Shown in pieces: positions 52,529 through 62,244 of a stretch of 64,000 bases of DNA (its first letter is position 1; every line of letters starts with the position of its first letter). The stretch is from a virus: the IMG/VR virus record IMGVR_UViG_3300042884_000193, positions 1 to 64,000 of that record, one strand, 5' to 3'. The notes under the pieces were generated by a model. It saw nothing but the letters and a program-made list of their open reading frames with translations. It was not told where the DNA came from and searched no databases. Position numbers and translations under genes: made by a program.

Positions 52529-55500
52529 TATCTAGGTGAGTAAAGAAGTTTATTGTTTGTAATTTTAAGAGTCATCAACATTTCCCTTGGTGCCTGCTTA
52601 ATCAACAATACGTGATTAGAGTAGTGACGGAATTTCTTCCTCTGTAAAGGAGGCTTTTGATAATTCATATTATTAGCATTCAAGGTTCTAATGTAGCCAT
52701 TTTCTTGAGTATCCCAAATAGGTTGTTGTACAAGTACTCCACCCACTTGATACTCACCACGATCATTAGTAATATCCCAGAATTGGTTGAATCTATATTT
52801 GTTCTCCTCTTTAGAGAATATGATATCTATACTATTAAAGTTAATAATAGGATAGCTAATCATTGCAAATGGATTATTCTTAGGCTTAATAAATAGGTTT
52901 AATAATCCAGATACCTGCTCCGTATTAAATACAACAGCCTGATCAAAGTTTCCATCTAGTATATGAAATTGGTCAATACCATTAGCTGCTACTTTATAAC
53001 ACTCTAGCATATATTCAAGGCTTCTTGTGGTATTTACTATCTGTCCTGTTTGAGCTATATACTCTACTTCAAATGAGTAGTCTAGACCATAGAAGTTACA
53101 ATATAAATCCCAGCGATAGTTATGTCTCCAAATATCTTTACCTTTAGTACTATAAAAGTCAATAGGTGCTGACATAGTTAAATCAGGATGCCAGTCGTGG
53201 AATGATACCCAATACTTTTGTTTAGGGTCATAGCTTACAGTCCAAGAGGCATCTTCAAAATACAAAGGATCACCTAGATAGATATTAGTACGTACAGGTT
53301 TTCCATTTATAATGGGGTAGAATATATTGTCACTTATATAGGTTATAGGATTAGGTGCATCTTCACGTAACTTATAATCCTTCTTACAGAAATATACAAC
53401 TTGGTCTTGGTTATCAAATATTGTTTGACAGCCGATACCTATTACTGGATTATCTGTTAAAGCAAATGTAGGGAAGTCTTGTAATAGACGGTAAGGTAAG
53501 TAATAAGCAAACCACCATTTCAGTCCAGCATTTGATATTTCCTCTAAGCCCTCACCGTATGCAAAGACTTTTCCTTGGCTCTGACTCATCCAATATAATC
53601 CAAATGGTGTTGTAGTTACTGACCATTTATTTTGACAAGCTCCATATTGGAATGCATTCTCTGTATTAGATATACTTTGAGGATCTGTAGAGAACAGACC
53701 TCCATCACCTAATATAATTTTAGTATTAAGCTCTGTTTGAAGAACATCCTGACCAGCATAAAGCAATGGACTAGCATCTTTAAATAACACAGCAAATCCT
53801 GTTTTGTTAACAGGCTTAATCATCAAAGGTCTGTTAGCGTAATCTACATAGTTCATTGCTAAGAAAATATTCCAAGTATCTTTTGGAGCATCATTTTTAA
53901 ATGGCAATGAGTATATAATCCTATTAGGCATATATGTAAAACATGATGCTGATACTGCTGGATTATAATACGGAAATTGCATTTGACCCCATGAGTTGAA
54001 ATTAGACATTAGATAACTTACTCCTAATGAATAATCATACTTATAGTAATTACCAAACTTGATAATCTGTGTATCAAACATTTGAGCTAAGTCTGTATAT
54101 GTATACTCATCGTAATGTCTGCGGGCTGGTTCATTATCCCAGTCGCGGCATGCTAGATTAATCTCAGACTCAACATAGAAATCTCTAACACTTGAATTAA
54201 ACAAATACATATATGCATCTTTTAATCCAAATACAAAGTTTGCAGCATTGAAACCAGAGCCAAATCCTCCCATATTTTCGGGATCAGCAGCATCATCAAT
54301 TGCAGCCTGATCTACTGTAATACTAGTAGTTGTTGTTGTTTGTGTAATGTACGGGGGACAACCATCGCAACCAGGTTGAAATCCTCCGGCTGTGTAAACA
54401 CCATTGTCCCAATAAGCAGGATTGGGAACTGTCTCAGTTGTTGTCGTTGATGATGTATTAGCAAGATCTGGTGATTCTATACCATTACCACCTTGAATTT
54501 CAGTAATTCCAGCAAATGGATTTCCTCCAACTCCCCTATCTAAGTGGTGTAAGTTACTAGGTATCTCCCATGCGTCAGGATGTATAAGATTTTGGAACAC
54601 AGATGATATAAAGCCAGAAACCTCAAACTCAGTAAAGTCAGCCCAATATCTAGGGAAACCTAACATATAATAATTAGCATAGTTAAACTCAGTGCCATCA
54701 GGTACATTATACAACCAGTCCCTAAAATAAAAGAAAGTATTCTTTTCGGTATAGCGTCCTACATAAGTATCGCCACCAAATAATACAGGACTTGTAAATC
54801 TAGTATTAGTATTTGTAAGGGGAATATTATTATTAACTATTATCTTACAAGGTATAGGTATTTGTCTAACTCCATTTAATTGCCCATATTGATTTACGAG
54901 TCTTACTTTAAGACCGGCATAAAAACATGATGCTGATGTCCCAAACTCTGGAAGAGGGCTATTATCATGATCCCAATCAGATGAAGAAACAGCAGAACCA
55001 AAATGACTACCAATAGTTTGTGCAGTATTGTCTAGTATATTAGGGTTATTTACTGCTGCTGTAACATGTAGAGCTACTGTCCTATGTCTGTTTAGATTAT
55101 TTATTTTATAGTAAGTTCCGTTATCTGTAAAGAAGTTTTGTACACTGGGATCTAAATACATAGACTTATCAATGTATCTTCTTGTATTGCCATAAATAGC
55201 GTTACCTGTCCAATGATGATGTAGGTTACCATGACTTAAATATCTCCAAGCATATTGACGATATTTAACTAAAGCTTTAATAAGATCTATAGCCACATTC
55301 ATACCTTGGCTAAAGTATTGAGCTGTTAATACAAGCCCTGTTGCAATACGTAAAAATTTAGGTAATGATTGCAGATCTGTATTTTCATTTTCTTTCTTAT
55401 ACCTATTTCCCTGATAACCAGCCACCTGTGCAACTTCGGAAGCCAAATAGGCAACTGCCATATTCATCGGGCTATCTAACTGAGGACCTCCTACTGATGC

Positions 55501-57855
55501 AGATGCTAAGTTTAAAAAAGAGCTACCTGCGATATTTAAAGGTATAACTGTACCACTTTGTAATGCTGCAATTAGTCCACTATTATAAGCATTTAAAGAA
55601 GCAGTGCCTTCTACAGATTCTTTTTTCTTACCTGCTATATGAACAACAATTGCTTCAGCGATACCCGTTAAACATGCTACAATAAATGCTAAGTCAGTAA
55701 GTAACTTATGTCTAGGATGTCCAGGAACAGGTCTAAACTTACCCCTTACATTATAACCAAACTCATCAGAATTTTGAGATATCTCTGTATAGATTTTAAG
55801 TTCTGTTGGGGATAAGTAAGGATTTCTAAAGTTAGTTTCTGGTGAGTGAAATGTAAAAAGATTTTGGCTATAAAATTTTATATCAGATGCTGATGTAGTT
55901 ACACCAGGCCCATAAAAATAAATTTCATTAGTATCATTAACACCCCCATTAGTTTCGTCATTAACAATAGCAGGATCTACATATAATGGATTAAAAGGAT
56001 AGTTTTGAAATAAACCAATTGTAGTAGGCTCACTTGAGCCATCTACATCACTAACATTTTGTAACTTATAAGTACGCATGTTATTAATGATACCTTTTGC
56101 AAGTACTGTTTTATTACCTACACGAGTACCTCTTAATATTTCATAGCCTACAATACTAGGTATTATGTTACCATAATTATCTACAGGTGGTTTTATATTA
56201 TCAAAAGTAACACCTAGCAATCTTATATATTGAGCTTTACCTAATGAGTCAGTTCTAACATGTGTGTAGCTATCATTTATCACACCGTTAGCTGGTCCGT
56301 TAAATGTGTTAAGTAAATCGGCTGGCATCTTATGGTGTCGTATCGGCTTACCACAAAGATCATAATCAAAACTATTAGTAGTTCCACCAATGTTTACTCC
56401 TGTATCAGGATCTGTATATGTAGCATTCCAGATATTGGGTTTATTATCTGGATAAATCTCAGATGATTCCCAGTAACCCATATCACCTTGAGCAATTACT
56501 ACACCTCCATCAGGTAGTGTATAGTTAGTTGGTGTAAAGGTTGCTGTATTATATACCTCCCATCTTTTAGGTATATAGGGCTCCATAGGATCCCCAGCTT
56601 CAATAGCATCAATATTATTTACAACAAAGTCTTGTCCTGTTGCAATATTATATTCTATAAAAGGCTTACGCGCGCGACCCGGTATATGATAAGATGAACT
56701 TGTCTCGCCCGTATCATACACCCACCTAATCCAAAAAGCATATTGCTCATCACGCATATATCCAACATTGGTTCCTGCTTTTTCATAGTAGGTATGTGGG
56801 TACTCGGTCATTACCCACTGTGTTGAAATCTGATTTGCTAAAGGTTGATAGTTGAAATCAAATCTTCCTGTAGGTGCAATTCTAAATAAATACTCAGAGC
56901 TTGCTGCCATTGTATCTGATTTCTCATAAGGAAAGTTTCTATATGGTATTAGGGCCAATGGTATAGAGGGTAAAGACTCCTCTAAATTATCTATTGACAC
57001 ATATTTTGTACGAGTACTATAAGTACCAAATCTTTTAGCTGAACTATTAGCAGCCACCATCCTAACTACAACAAGTTCAAACTCATCATAGTTATCTTGA
57101 TCTAAGTTACTAAAGGTAATATCTAAAGATCCTTGTAAGTTATCGTGATTAAATACAGCAACAACATTACTTGGAGAAAAATAATCAGTAGCCTTTACTC
57201 CATTTATAGTATATGCGATTACAACAAAGTAAGATCCATTAAGTAATGTCCCTCCAGTTGTTCCAATATCCATTGACATACAAGGTGAATGCGCATGTGA
57301 TATAAGTCTTATTGCATCACAGTCTAATTGATTTGTAGGTGTGCATATAATACAACTATCAATAGTAGTACAGTTTTGGATATACGGAACATTATCTACA
57401 TTTAAAGATCTATCAGGATTTAATCCGTCTGCCCAGTATAATTGCCAGCTGCAATCAAAATTAAGTTTAGCAGCTCCAGTAATAAGATTACTTTGACTAA
57501 AACTTAAGCAATCATCATTAACAACTTTTATATAAGCATCAGTATCTCCACATTTTGCAGTATCAAAAAGACCAACCTCAGAATGAATATTATCTGTAGA
57601 GAAAATACCCCAAGTGGTATCGTGCATATATACAGCACCAATAACAGTATAAGGAGCAGAAGCACATAACAAGGTAGCCTGCTCAGTACTCAAGGTACCT
57701 AACTGTCCCTCATTTGTATTGTTTACAGCATTACGCGCATGTGACCACGCCCCTTCGGGAAAGAACACTTCATCATAGTCTTTAGTAAGACCTTTATTAA
57801 ATGTACTTGTATTAACTTCTGATCCTGCATTTGAAGGGCCTTCTTTCTTTGCCAT
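52528..57855 (-). CDS. Giant crAss-like tail tube/muzzle-type structural protein (1775 aa)
   Basis: 1775 residues, beta-rich with many Tyr, Asn, Asp and Trp. The N-terminus has F-N-K-G-L-T-K-D-Y-D-E-V-F-F-P-E-G and H-A-R-N-A, the opening pattern of phage tail-tubular / stabilization proteins (P22 gp10-like), which in crAss-like phages corresponds to the large tail 'muzzle' type protein. Cys are frequent in the first 220 residues. A Thr-rich disordered insertion lies near residues 1130-1185 (T-T-T-T-E-T-V and T-T-T-T-T-S). No enzymatic motif is seen. It lies directly after the two ring-like genes (2 bases from the second), the order expected for tail assembly, and shares one base with the 1418-aa cargo gene. 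Confidence 0.75.
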   Translation of the reverse strand: MAKKEGPSNAGSEVNTSTFNKGLTKDYDEVFFPEGAWSHARNAVNNTNEGQLGTLSTEQATLLCASAPYTVIGAVYMHDTTWGIFSTDNIHSEVGLFDTAKCGDTDAYIKVVNDDCLSFSQSNLITGAAKLNFDCSWQLYWADGLNPDRSLNVDNVPYIQNCTTIDSCIICTPTNQLDCDAIRLISHAHSPCMSMDIGTTGGTLLNGSYFVVIAYTINGVKATDYFSPSNVVAVFNHDNLQGSLDITFSNLDQDNYDEFELVVVRMVAANSSAKRFGTYSTRTKYVSIDNLEESLPSIPLALIPYRNFPYEKSDTMAASSEYLFRIAPTGRFDFNYQPLANQISTQWVMTEYPHTYYEKAGTNVGYMRDEQYAFWIRWVYDTGETSSSYHIPGRARKPFIEYNIATGQDFVVNNIDAIEAGDPMEPYIPKRWEVYNTATFTPTNYTLPDGGVVIAQGDMGYWESSEIYPDNKPNIWNATYTDPDTGVNIGGTTNSFDYDLCGKPIRHHKMPADLLNTFNGPANGVINDSYTHVRTDSLGKAQYIRLLGVTFDNIKPPVDNYGNIIPSIVGYEILRGTRVGNKTVLAKGIINNMRTYKLQNVSDVDGSSEPTTIGLFQNYPFNPLYVDPAIVNDETNGGVNDTNEIYFYGPGVTTSASDIKFYSQNLFTFHSPETNFRNPYLSPTELKIYTEISQNSDEFGYNVRGKFRPVPGHPRHKLLTDLAFIVACLTGIAEAIVVHIAGKKKESVEGTASLNAYNSGLIAALQSGTVIPLNIAGSSFLNLASASVGGPQLDSPMNMAVAYLASEVAQVAGYQGNRYKKENENTDLQSLPKFLRIATGLVLTAQYFSQGMNVAIDLIKALVKYRQYAWRYLSHGNLHHHWTGNAIYGNTRRYIDKSMYLDPSVQNFFTDNGTYYKINNLNRHRTVALHVTAAVNNPNILDNTAQTIGSHFGSAVSSSDWDHDNSPLPEFGTSASCFYAGLKVRLVNQYGQLNGVRQIPIPCKIIVNNNIPLTNTNTRFTSPVLFGGDTYVGRYTEKNTFFYFRDWLYNVPDGTEFNYANYYMLGFPRYWADFTEFEVSGFISSVFQNLIHPDAWEIPSNLHHLDRGVGGNPFAGITEIQGGNGIESPDLANTSSTTTTETVPNPAYWDNGVYTAGGFQPGCDGCPPYITQTTTTTSITVDQAAIDDAADPENMGGFGSGFNAANFVFGLKDAYMYLFNSSVRDFYVESEINLACRDWDNEPARRHYDEYTYTDLAQMFDTQIIKFGNYYKYDYSLGVSYLMSNFNSWGQMQFPYYNPAVSASCFTYMPNRIIYSLPFKNDAPKDTWNIFLAMNYVDYANRPLMIKPVNKTGFAVLFKDASPLLYAGQDVLQTELNTKIILGDGGLFSTDPQSISNTENAFQYGACQNKWSVTTTPFGLYWMSQSQGKVFAYGEGLEEISNAGLKWWFAYYLPYRLLQDFPTFALTDNPVIGIGCQTIFDNQDQVVYFCKKDYKLREDAPNPITYISDNIFYPIINGKPVRTNIYLGDPLYFEDASWTVSYDPKQKYWVSFHDWHPDLTMSAPIDFYSTKGKDIWRHNYRWDLYCNFYGLDYSFEVEYIAQTGQIVNTTRSLEYMLECYKVAANGIDQFHILDGNFDQAVVFNTEQVSGLLNLFIKPKNNPFAMISYPIINFNSIDIIFSKEENKYRFNQFWDITNDRGEYQVGGVLVQQPIWDTQENGYIRTLNANNMNYQKPPLQRKKFRHYSNHVLLIKQAPREMLMTLKITNNKLLYSPR

Positions 57856-57857
57856 AC

Positions 57858-58760
57858 TTAAACTGCATTATTAATATTATAGTCAATCGGATAAAAATAT
57901 GACTTGAACATGTCATAGTATTTACCATACATAGCCTTACGATTCATAGCCCAAACTTTCTGCATCTCAGAGAAGTTAGGAGTATTAACTACCGATAGTG
58001 CATTATTACGCGCAGCTCTAAATTCAGTAGCAATTAGTTGATACTGAACTGTCACATTTTCTCCCATAAGAAGTAATGTCTCATAGATTTTCTTTTTAAG
58101 GGCATACTCGTAGTACTCATTTAAAAAAGGGTGATCTGGTACCATTAACTCTCCATCCTCATTCTCCATATTTCCTTGATAGTTGATATAGATGTTACCC
58201 TCTTGGAAGCTTGTCCAAATAAAATTATCTTTTATGTAGGCGTCATCAGAAGAGTACATCTGGAGATTAGGGCAATCACAGTCAATAAACTGAGAATTTT
58301 TAAACCTAATAGGAAACATAGATTTGTAATGACGTGTAGTTGTATTGACAACTTGAATAAGCTGGTAATCATTTCCACATTTTGTTAGGCATACTGGTGT
58401 ATTTGTAGTGTTTACTTGAGAACACAAGTTACCTTCAACCCAATCTCTATATTCAGGAACTACTTGTTGAATCTGAGTACCTTGAGGATTTACAATAGTA
58501 CTCGTATACTCACCACAAATAAGAGCAAAGTTCATTACAAAGAAGTCATCAGGAAGTCTAACCTTTCCTTTAACAACTTCTAAAACTTTTTCTTTAGTGT
58601 GATATATACGTAGACCTAAATCATAGTTAGCTTTAATTGCAATTTTGACAAGCGTAGCAGGCTCAATTTTGTTCTCCAATGACGCAGTTGGAAGATCCAC
58701 TCGGACATCTTCCAAAAGTTGCTCAAAAGTCCTATATTTAAGAGTGTAGTTATAGTTCAT
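57858..58760 (-). CDS. crAss-like tail-ring / connector protein 2
   Basis: 300 residues. It has I-A-I-K-A-N-Y-D-L-G-L-R-I (about residue 47), K-V-R-L-P-D-D-F (about 70), I-Y-I-N-Y-Q-G (about 200) and D-G-E-L-M-V-P-D-H-P (about 213), then N-E-Y-Y-E-Y-A-L-K-K. I associate this set with a conserved crAss-like structural protein of the head-tail ring. It overlaps the preceding ring gene by 4 bases and ends 2 bases before the giant tail protein. Assignment to a particular ring position is not possible by eye. Confidence 0.75.
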   Translation of the reverse strand: MNYNYTLKYRTFEQLLEDVRVDLPTASLENKIEPATLVKIAIKANYDLGLRIYHTKEKVLEVVKGKVRLPDDFFVMNFALICGEYTSTIVNPQGTQIQQVVPEYRDWVEGNLCSQVNTTNTPVCLTKCGNDYQLIQVVNTTTRHYKSMFPIRFKNSQFIDCDCPNLQMYSSDDAYIKDNFIWTSFQEGNIYINYQGNMENEDGELMVPDHPFLNEYYEYALKKKIYETLLLMGENVTVQYQLIATEFRAARNNALSVVNTPNFSEMQKVWAMNRKAMYGKYYDMFKSYFYPIDYNINNAV

Positions 58761-59431
58761 GTTCTGATAATGTTTTGTTTGTCATCTTGAGCACTGTCCG
58801 CTGGCATTTGAGCTGTTGTAAAGAATCCTGATACAACCTGCTGCTCAATCTCCATAAATAGATATTCAGGTAATGCTAGTTGTTGATCTTGTCTTATAGA
58901 ACATTCTGAATTTGCATCACAAGTAAATAAAGTAACATCATCTTCAAATATACCTTCAACCTTTGCAGCATCCCAATCTACATTAGGAAAATACAAATAA
59001 CCATTGAGGTACCAAAAATACTTAGTCTTATTGTATCTAAATTTGGTAGTCTTAGTCATTGCTGTATATTGAGCAGGGTCTGTTTTATATACAAAGAATG
59101 ACCCGTCAACAGAAGTCACACTCCTAAGCAATGGGCCATAGGTACCTTCCATAAGGTTAGGTAACTTTTCTCTAGTGCGTTTTATTATTACTCCGGACTG
59201 AACATCGCAGCATGCCTCAACCTTGTCTATCTCAATAAGCTCGACGCAAGGCAAAGTTTTAAATATACTGTTATACTTAAGCAGTTGATTCAGTGAATCT
59301 TGTCGCTTAAGATAAAATTTTGCAGCCTTTGTTATAAGACTGAATAAGAGTCTATCAGTAATAAAAGCATCTTGAGTAAGACCTTTTATTAATGAGCGGA
59401 CCCTTGATATGCTTTCTCCTACTGTAGTCAT
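58757..59431 (-). CDS. crAss-like tail-ring / connector protein 1
   Basis: 224 residues. It begins M-T-T-V-G-E-S-I-S-R-V-R-S-L-I-K, then Q-D-A-F-I-T-D-R and K-R-Q-D-S, with L-P-C-V-E-L-I-E-I-D-K-V-E-A (about residues 60-74). This opening is highly characteristic of a crAss-like structural protein that forms a ring below the portal. The C-terminal region is helical (Y-L-F-M-E-I-E-Q-Q-V). It is followed by the second ring gene with a 4-base overlap and preceded by a 193-aa gene with a 2-base gap. This gene is among the stronger indicators that the phage is crAss-like. Confidence 0.8.
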   Translation of the reverse strand: MTTVGESISRVRSLIKGLTQDAFITDRLLFSLITKAAKFYLKRQDSLNQLLKYNSIFKTLPCVELIEIDKVEACCDVQSGVIIKRTREKLPNLMEGTYGPLLRSVTSVDGSFFVYKTDPAQYTAMTKTTKFRYNKTKYFWYLNGYLYFPNVDWDAAKVEGIFEDDVTLFTCDANSECSIRQDQQLALPEYLFMEIEQQVVSGFFTTAQMPADSAQDDKQNIIRT

Positions 59432-59433
59432 AG

Positions 59434-60015
59434 TTAAAATTCAAATTCATTATATGTTGAAATATCTTGTTCTTTAAGCTCAGAGAAAACAAAAGGCTTT
59501 GTTCTATTTGATATTAAAGCTGATACATTATCGCGTCTGCCTATGGTTACATAGGTCTTCCAGTTATTCTTAAACTCAGCAGAAAAGGTTCTCTTAAACT
59601 GTCTAATTGGAGTAAACCCCCACATAGAATAGTCTTTCATTGTACCCTTCTGCGTATAGTTGGTATAAAATATTTTAGCCAATGCCCCATCTGACTCCCA
59701 ATTCTTTCTTGCTACAGCTCCATCATCATTATGATAACTATAATAAGTCTTATAGTTATTACCATCATTGATGCAAGTAGCGCCAAATAACATTCCCAAA
59801 TGCTCCGGAAGCTTAATACCATCTCGGGTAGTAATAACAGTTTTCCAGATCTCTTCAGAATGATGCATTATAATTTCTTTAAACTCCTTGTACTCAAGGT
59901 CTTTGTATTTAGGGAACTTGTTAATGAATTCTTTAAACATGTCTATGTTCAAAGTAGTTATAACATTCTTCCTAAATCTAGGTCCTTTTATATCAGGTCT
60001 TTGGTTATTACTCAT
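59434..60015 (-). CDS. Conserved crAss-type hypothetical protein (193 aa)
   Basis: 193 residues, basic. It starts M-S-N-N-Q-R-P-D-I-K-G-P and continues with M-F-K-E-F-I-N-K-F-P, F-K-E-I-I and G-I-K-L-P-E-H-L-G-M-L-F-G. The general plan (a short P-D-I-K start, a helical F-K-E-I part, then G-x-K-L-P) resembles a small protein encoded upstream of ring genes in crAss-like phages. No enzymatic motif is visible. It is the first gene after a terminator and a candidate promoter, so it may head a transcription unit covering the ring, tail and cargo genes. The function is unknown. Confidence 0.7.
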   Translation of the reverse strand: MSNNQRPDIKGPRFRKNVITTLNIDMFKEFINKFPKYKDLEYKEFKEIIMHHSEEIWKTVITTRDGIKLPEHLGMLFGATCINDGNNYKTYYSYHNDDGAVARKNWESDGALAKIFYTNYTQKGTMKDYSMWGFTPIRQFKRTFSAEFKNNWKTYVTIGRRDNVSALISNRTKPFVFSELKEQDISTYNEFEF

Positions 60016-60052
60016 AACGTATACTACAATTTACAAAATTTCTTTCAGGTTT

Positions 60053-60084
60053 GAAAGATAATACATAATTGATTACTAGACAAG
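60053..60084 (-). promoter_or_regulatory. Candidate Bacteroidota-type promoter
   Basis: On the - strand: CTTG (60084-60081), 20 bases, then TATCTTTC (60060-60053). The Bacteroidota housekeeping promoter is TTTG, 19-21 bases, TAnnTTTG; this matches 3 of 4 and 5 of 6 fixed positions. Transcription would begin near 60046, leaving about 30 bases before the ATG at 60015. It directly follows a terminator hairpin. Confidence 0.45.
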
Positions 60085-60085
60085 T

Positions 60086-60116
60086 AGTAGAAAGCCCCCA
60101 AGTTGTACTTGAGGGC
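60086..60116 (-). terminator. Terminator after the Cys-rich protein genes
   Basis: On the - strand GCCCTCAAG (60116-60108) pairs with CTTGGGGGC (60102-60094) with one mismatch, loop TACAA, followed by TTTCT. The stem is strong; the T-tract is short. It separates the surface-protein genes from the ring/tail/cargo genes. Confidence 0.55.
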
Positions 60117-60120
60117 CCCC

Positions 60121-60142
60121 TGGTTTAGTCACGAATAAACCA
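60121..60142. other. Inverted repeat next to the terminator
   Basis: TGGTTTA (60121-60127) and TAAACCA (60136-60142) form a perfect 7-bp stem with an 8-base loop. It lies between the stop of the 181-aa gene and the terminator hairpin. It could be part of a composite terminator or an mRNA-stabilising structure. Confidence 0.5.
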
Positions 60143-60153
60143 ACAAACGTAGA

Positions 60154-60699
60154 CTATAATACAGGTAATGTCTTTATCATAATAAGCGCACTAATAGAAG
60201 TATCGCCATCACAATCTGTTCTCACTCTAAAATAATAGTTAGTATTAGAGTTTAAAAGAGTAAGTGTAAAAGTAGGAGTTGTTAAAGTAGGTGAGGTTGT
60301 ATATACCCCTTCTACAGTTCCATAATCTACAGTATAACTTTCTGCTCCTGTATCTTCCCAATTAAGTATGATAGCTGTTGTACCTACATAACTAGGATGT
60401 ATATTGATTGGAGGAAGACAGTTAGGATCAACACTTTGTGCTGACATTGCTTGGTAAGCATTTTCTAGTGAAGCTCCTGCAGGTAATGCTGGGTAAGAGT
60501 CACCACCTGCTAATAATTCTCCAAAGTTAATGATGCTATAGTTACCATGTTTTACACAAGTGTCTTGGATAGTCTCATAGCACGGAGTTGGATCCGGGCA
60601 TTTAATATCAGGAGGACATGTATATACAGGTGCAGTTGTAAGGGGGAGATCCTTACAACCGCATGATGTATTTGTAGATTGACAAGTTGAACAAGCCAT
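60154..60699 (-). CDS. Cys-rich protein with C-terminal FN3-like domain (181 aa)
   Basis: 181 residues. The first 50 contain about ten Cys (M-A-C-S-T-C, S-C-G-C-K-D, C-P-P-D, C-P-D-P, C-Y-E-T, T-C-V-K), a compact Cys-rich module that I have seen at the start of surface proteins of Bacteroidota phages. Residues 100-181 are fibronectin type III-like: I-I-L-N-W-E-D-T, Y-T-V-D-Y-G-T, then N-T-N-Y-Y-F-R-V-R-T-D. The combination suggests a virion decoration or fibre protein exposed outside the cell, where disulfides or metal could stabilise it. It is 5 bases downstream of the 500-aa gene and followed by a terminator. Confidence 0.7.
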   Translation of the reverse strand: MACSTCQSTNTSCGCKDLPLTTAPVYTCPPDIKCPDPTPCYETIQDTCVKHGNYSIINFGELLAGGDSYPALPAGASLENAYQAMSAQSVDPNCLPPINIHPSYVGTTAIILNWEDTGAESYTVDYGTVEGVYTTSPTLTTPTFTLTLLNSNTNYYFRVRTDCDGDTSISALIMIKTLPVL

Positions 60700-60704
60700 T
60701 TTAG

Positions 60705-62207
60705 TTAGGGTTTAGTAGTTACTGAGGTAAATGGACAATCTGTAATTGTTGATCCAATAATTACTCTCATGCGAATTTGATAATTAGTAGCTGCTACAAG
60801 ACCTGTTATTTGTCCAAGTACAGGACCTACTGCAGGATTTATAGAAGATACTGTGGTTACAATTGCAGTTTGAGCTGAATTCCAACACTCAAGCATGTAC
60901 GTAACAGGACTTGATAATGGATTAGCAAACACATAATCAATATAAGTAACGTCTGCAGAGTAAGTTACAGATGGACAAAGTGCACTATTCACAATTGAAT
61001 AATTTAAAGATTGGCTACACTTTAAACCAGCTATTGTATCATCCATACATAAGTTAAGACTTACGGTATAGTCAGTATAAGCATTTAAAGATGTTGCGGT
61101 TATATTAATTGGAACAGGTGCTCCATTAATATTAGATGCAACATTAATTTGTGTAGTATAGGCATTACCATATGCATCGGTTATTGTTATGTAACAACCT
61201 GCTGCATAGCAATCTGTAAATGATCCAATAGAACCAGTTAGATCAACAAGGATACTTGGTGATGTGTAAGATGCTGTCATAGTTACATCAACATCATCGC
61301 AGCTTGGTGTGCAGCATGTAGTAACTACATTGTATACTGCATTACGCATATCACAAATAGTAATCCACATATTGTTGATTGCATCTGCCATAGTGTTATA
61401 ACTACCTGCCAATACCCATCCTGGCAAACTACCCATGTTAACGGATGTGTTAGTTAGGGAAGGTGATGTATCTAAGTTTATACACTCTTGTGAAATGGCT
61501 GAATAAATCTGAGAAGGTGTACCTGTAGAGTTTTGAAGAGCACAGAATGTAGTCTCAAGGTTCTCTACAAAATCACTAATATCAATATTAGTTCCAGCAG
61601 TTAAACAACTAGTAGGAATTGTAATAGGGGGGTATACGGGATTACAAGGATCACAAGCTTCAATTATTATCAATCTATCATTGATATCTGTTACTGTATT
61701 TGTTAGGGCCGTTAAGCTGCTTGCAATAGAGCAAACTCTTGATCCAATTGCTGCAGCATAATCTGCAATAGACATTTCTACAACAAGATTACCAAATCCA
61801 TCAGTATATTGAAAACAAGAAGCAATTGGAACTAAACAGCTCATTGATTCTTGACAATTGGTTACAGGAACTTCTCCAGGAACTAAAGATTTACTTGTAC
61901 CTGTAGTAGTGGATGTTCCTGTTGTAAGTGCACAAAGTTGATCTAAGATAAACTGAATAAGATCATGAATATTCTCAGGCTTTGGACAAATAGGTGAGAA
62001 ACACGTTAAGTCAAAACCAGGATTGGTAAGACTTAGTTGCTCAGCTAATGTGCATATCTCTATTGCTACCTTATAAGTAACATCAGAAATACTATCTCCT
62101 CTGCATAATGTAATGCATGGAATATCCGGTCCCTGCCAGATTACGCAGTTACTTGAAACAGGATTACATCCTGCTTGAGTATTAGTTGGTTGAATAGGAA
62201 GTGCCAT
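60705..62207 (-). CDS. Cys-rich fibre/adhesin-like structural protein (500 aa)
   Basis: 500 residues, Thr/Ser/Ile-rich and beta-rich, with about 30 Cys, unusual for a phage protein. The N-terminal part has N-C-V-I-W-Q-G-P-D-I-P-C and L-C-R-G-D-S-I-S-D-V, a module I associate with surface fibre proteins of crAss-like and other Bacteroidota phages. A helical segment follows (residues 45-95), then repeated beta domains. The last two (about 310-410 and 415-500) look Ig/FN3-like (Y-T-D-Y-T-V-S-L and T-N-Y-Q-I-R-M-R-V). Cell-surface binding is inferred. It lies 37 bases after the Asp-box gene. Confidence 0.7.
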   Translation of the reverse strand: MALPIQPTNTQAGCNPVSSNCVIWQGPDIPCITLCRGDSISDVTYKVAIEICTLAEQLSLTNPGFDLTCFSPICPKPENIHDLIQFILDQLCALTTGTSTTTGTSKSLVPGEVPVTNCQESMSCLVPIASCFQYTDGFGNLVVEMSIADYAAAIGSRVCSIASSLTALTNTVTDINDRLIIIEACDPCNPVYPPITIPTSCLTAGTNIDISDFVENLETTFCALQNSTGTPSQIYSAISQECINLDTSPSLTNTSVNMGSLPGWVLAGSYNTMADAINNMWITICDMRNAVYNVVTTCCTPSCDDVDVTMTASYTSPSILVDLTGSIGSFTDCYAAGCYITITDAYGNAYTTQINVASNINGAPVPINITATSLNAYTDYTVSLNLCMDDTIAGLKCSQSLNYSIVNSALCPSVTYSADVTYIDYVFANPLSSPVTYMLECWNSAQTAIVTTVSSINPAVGPVLGQITGLVAATNYQIRMRVIIGSTITDCPFTSVTTKP

Positions 62208-62244
62208 ATATATAATTTACTGTTTTTTTATCTATTATCAAAAT

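Noticed and set aside
62208-62244. TTTTG and TAAATTAT before the 500-aa gene as a promoter
   Set aside because: The -7 match is poor and the start would fall at or after the ATG.
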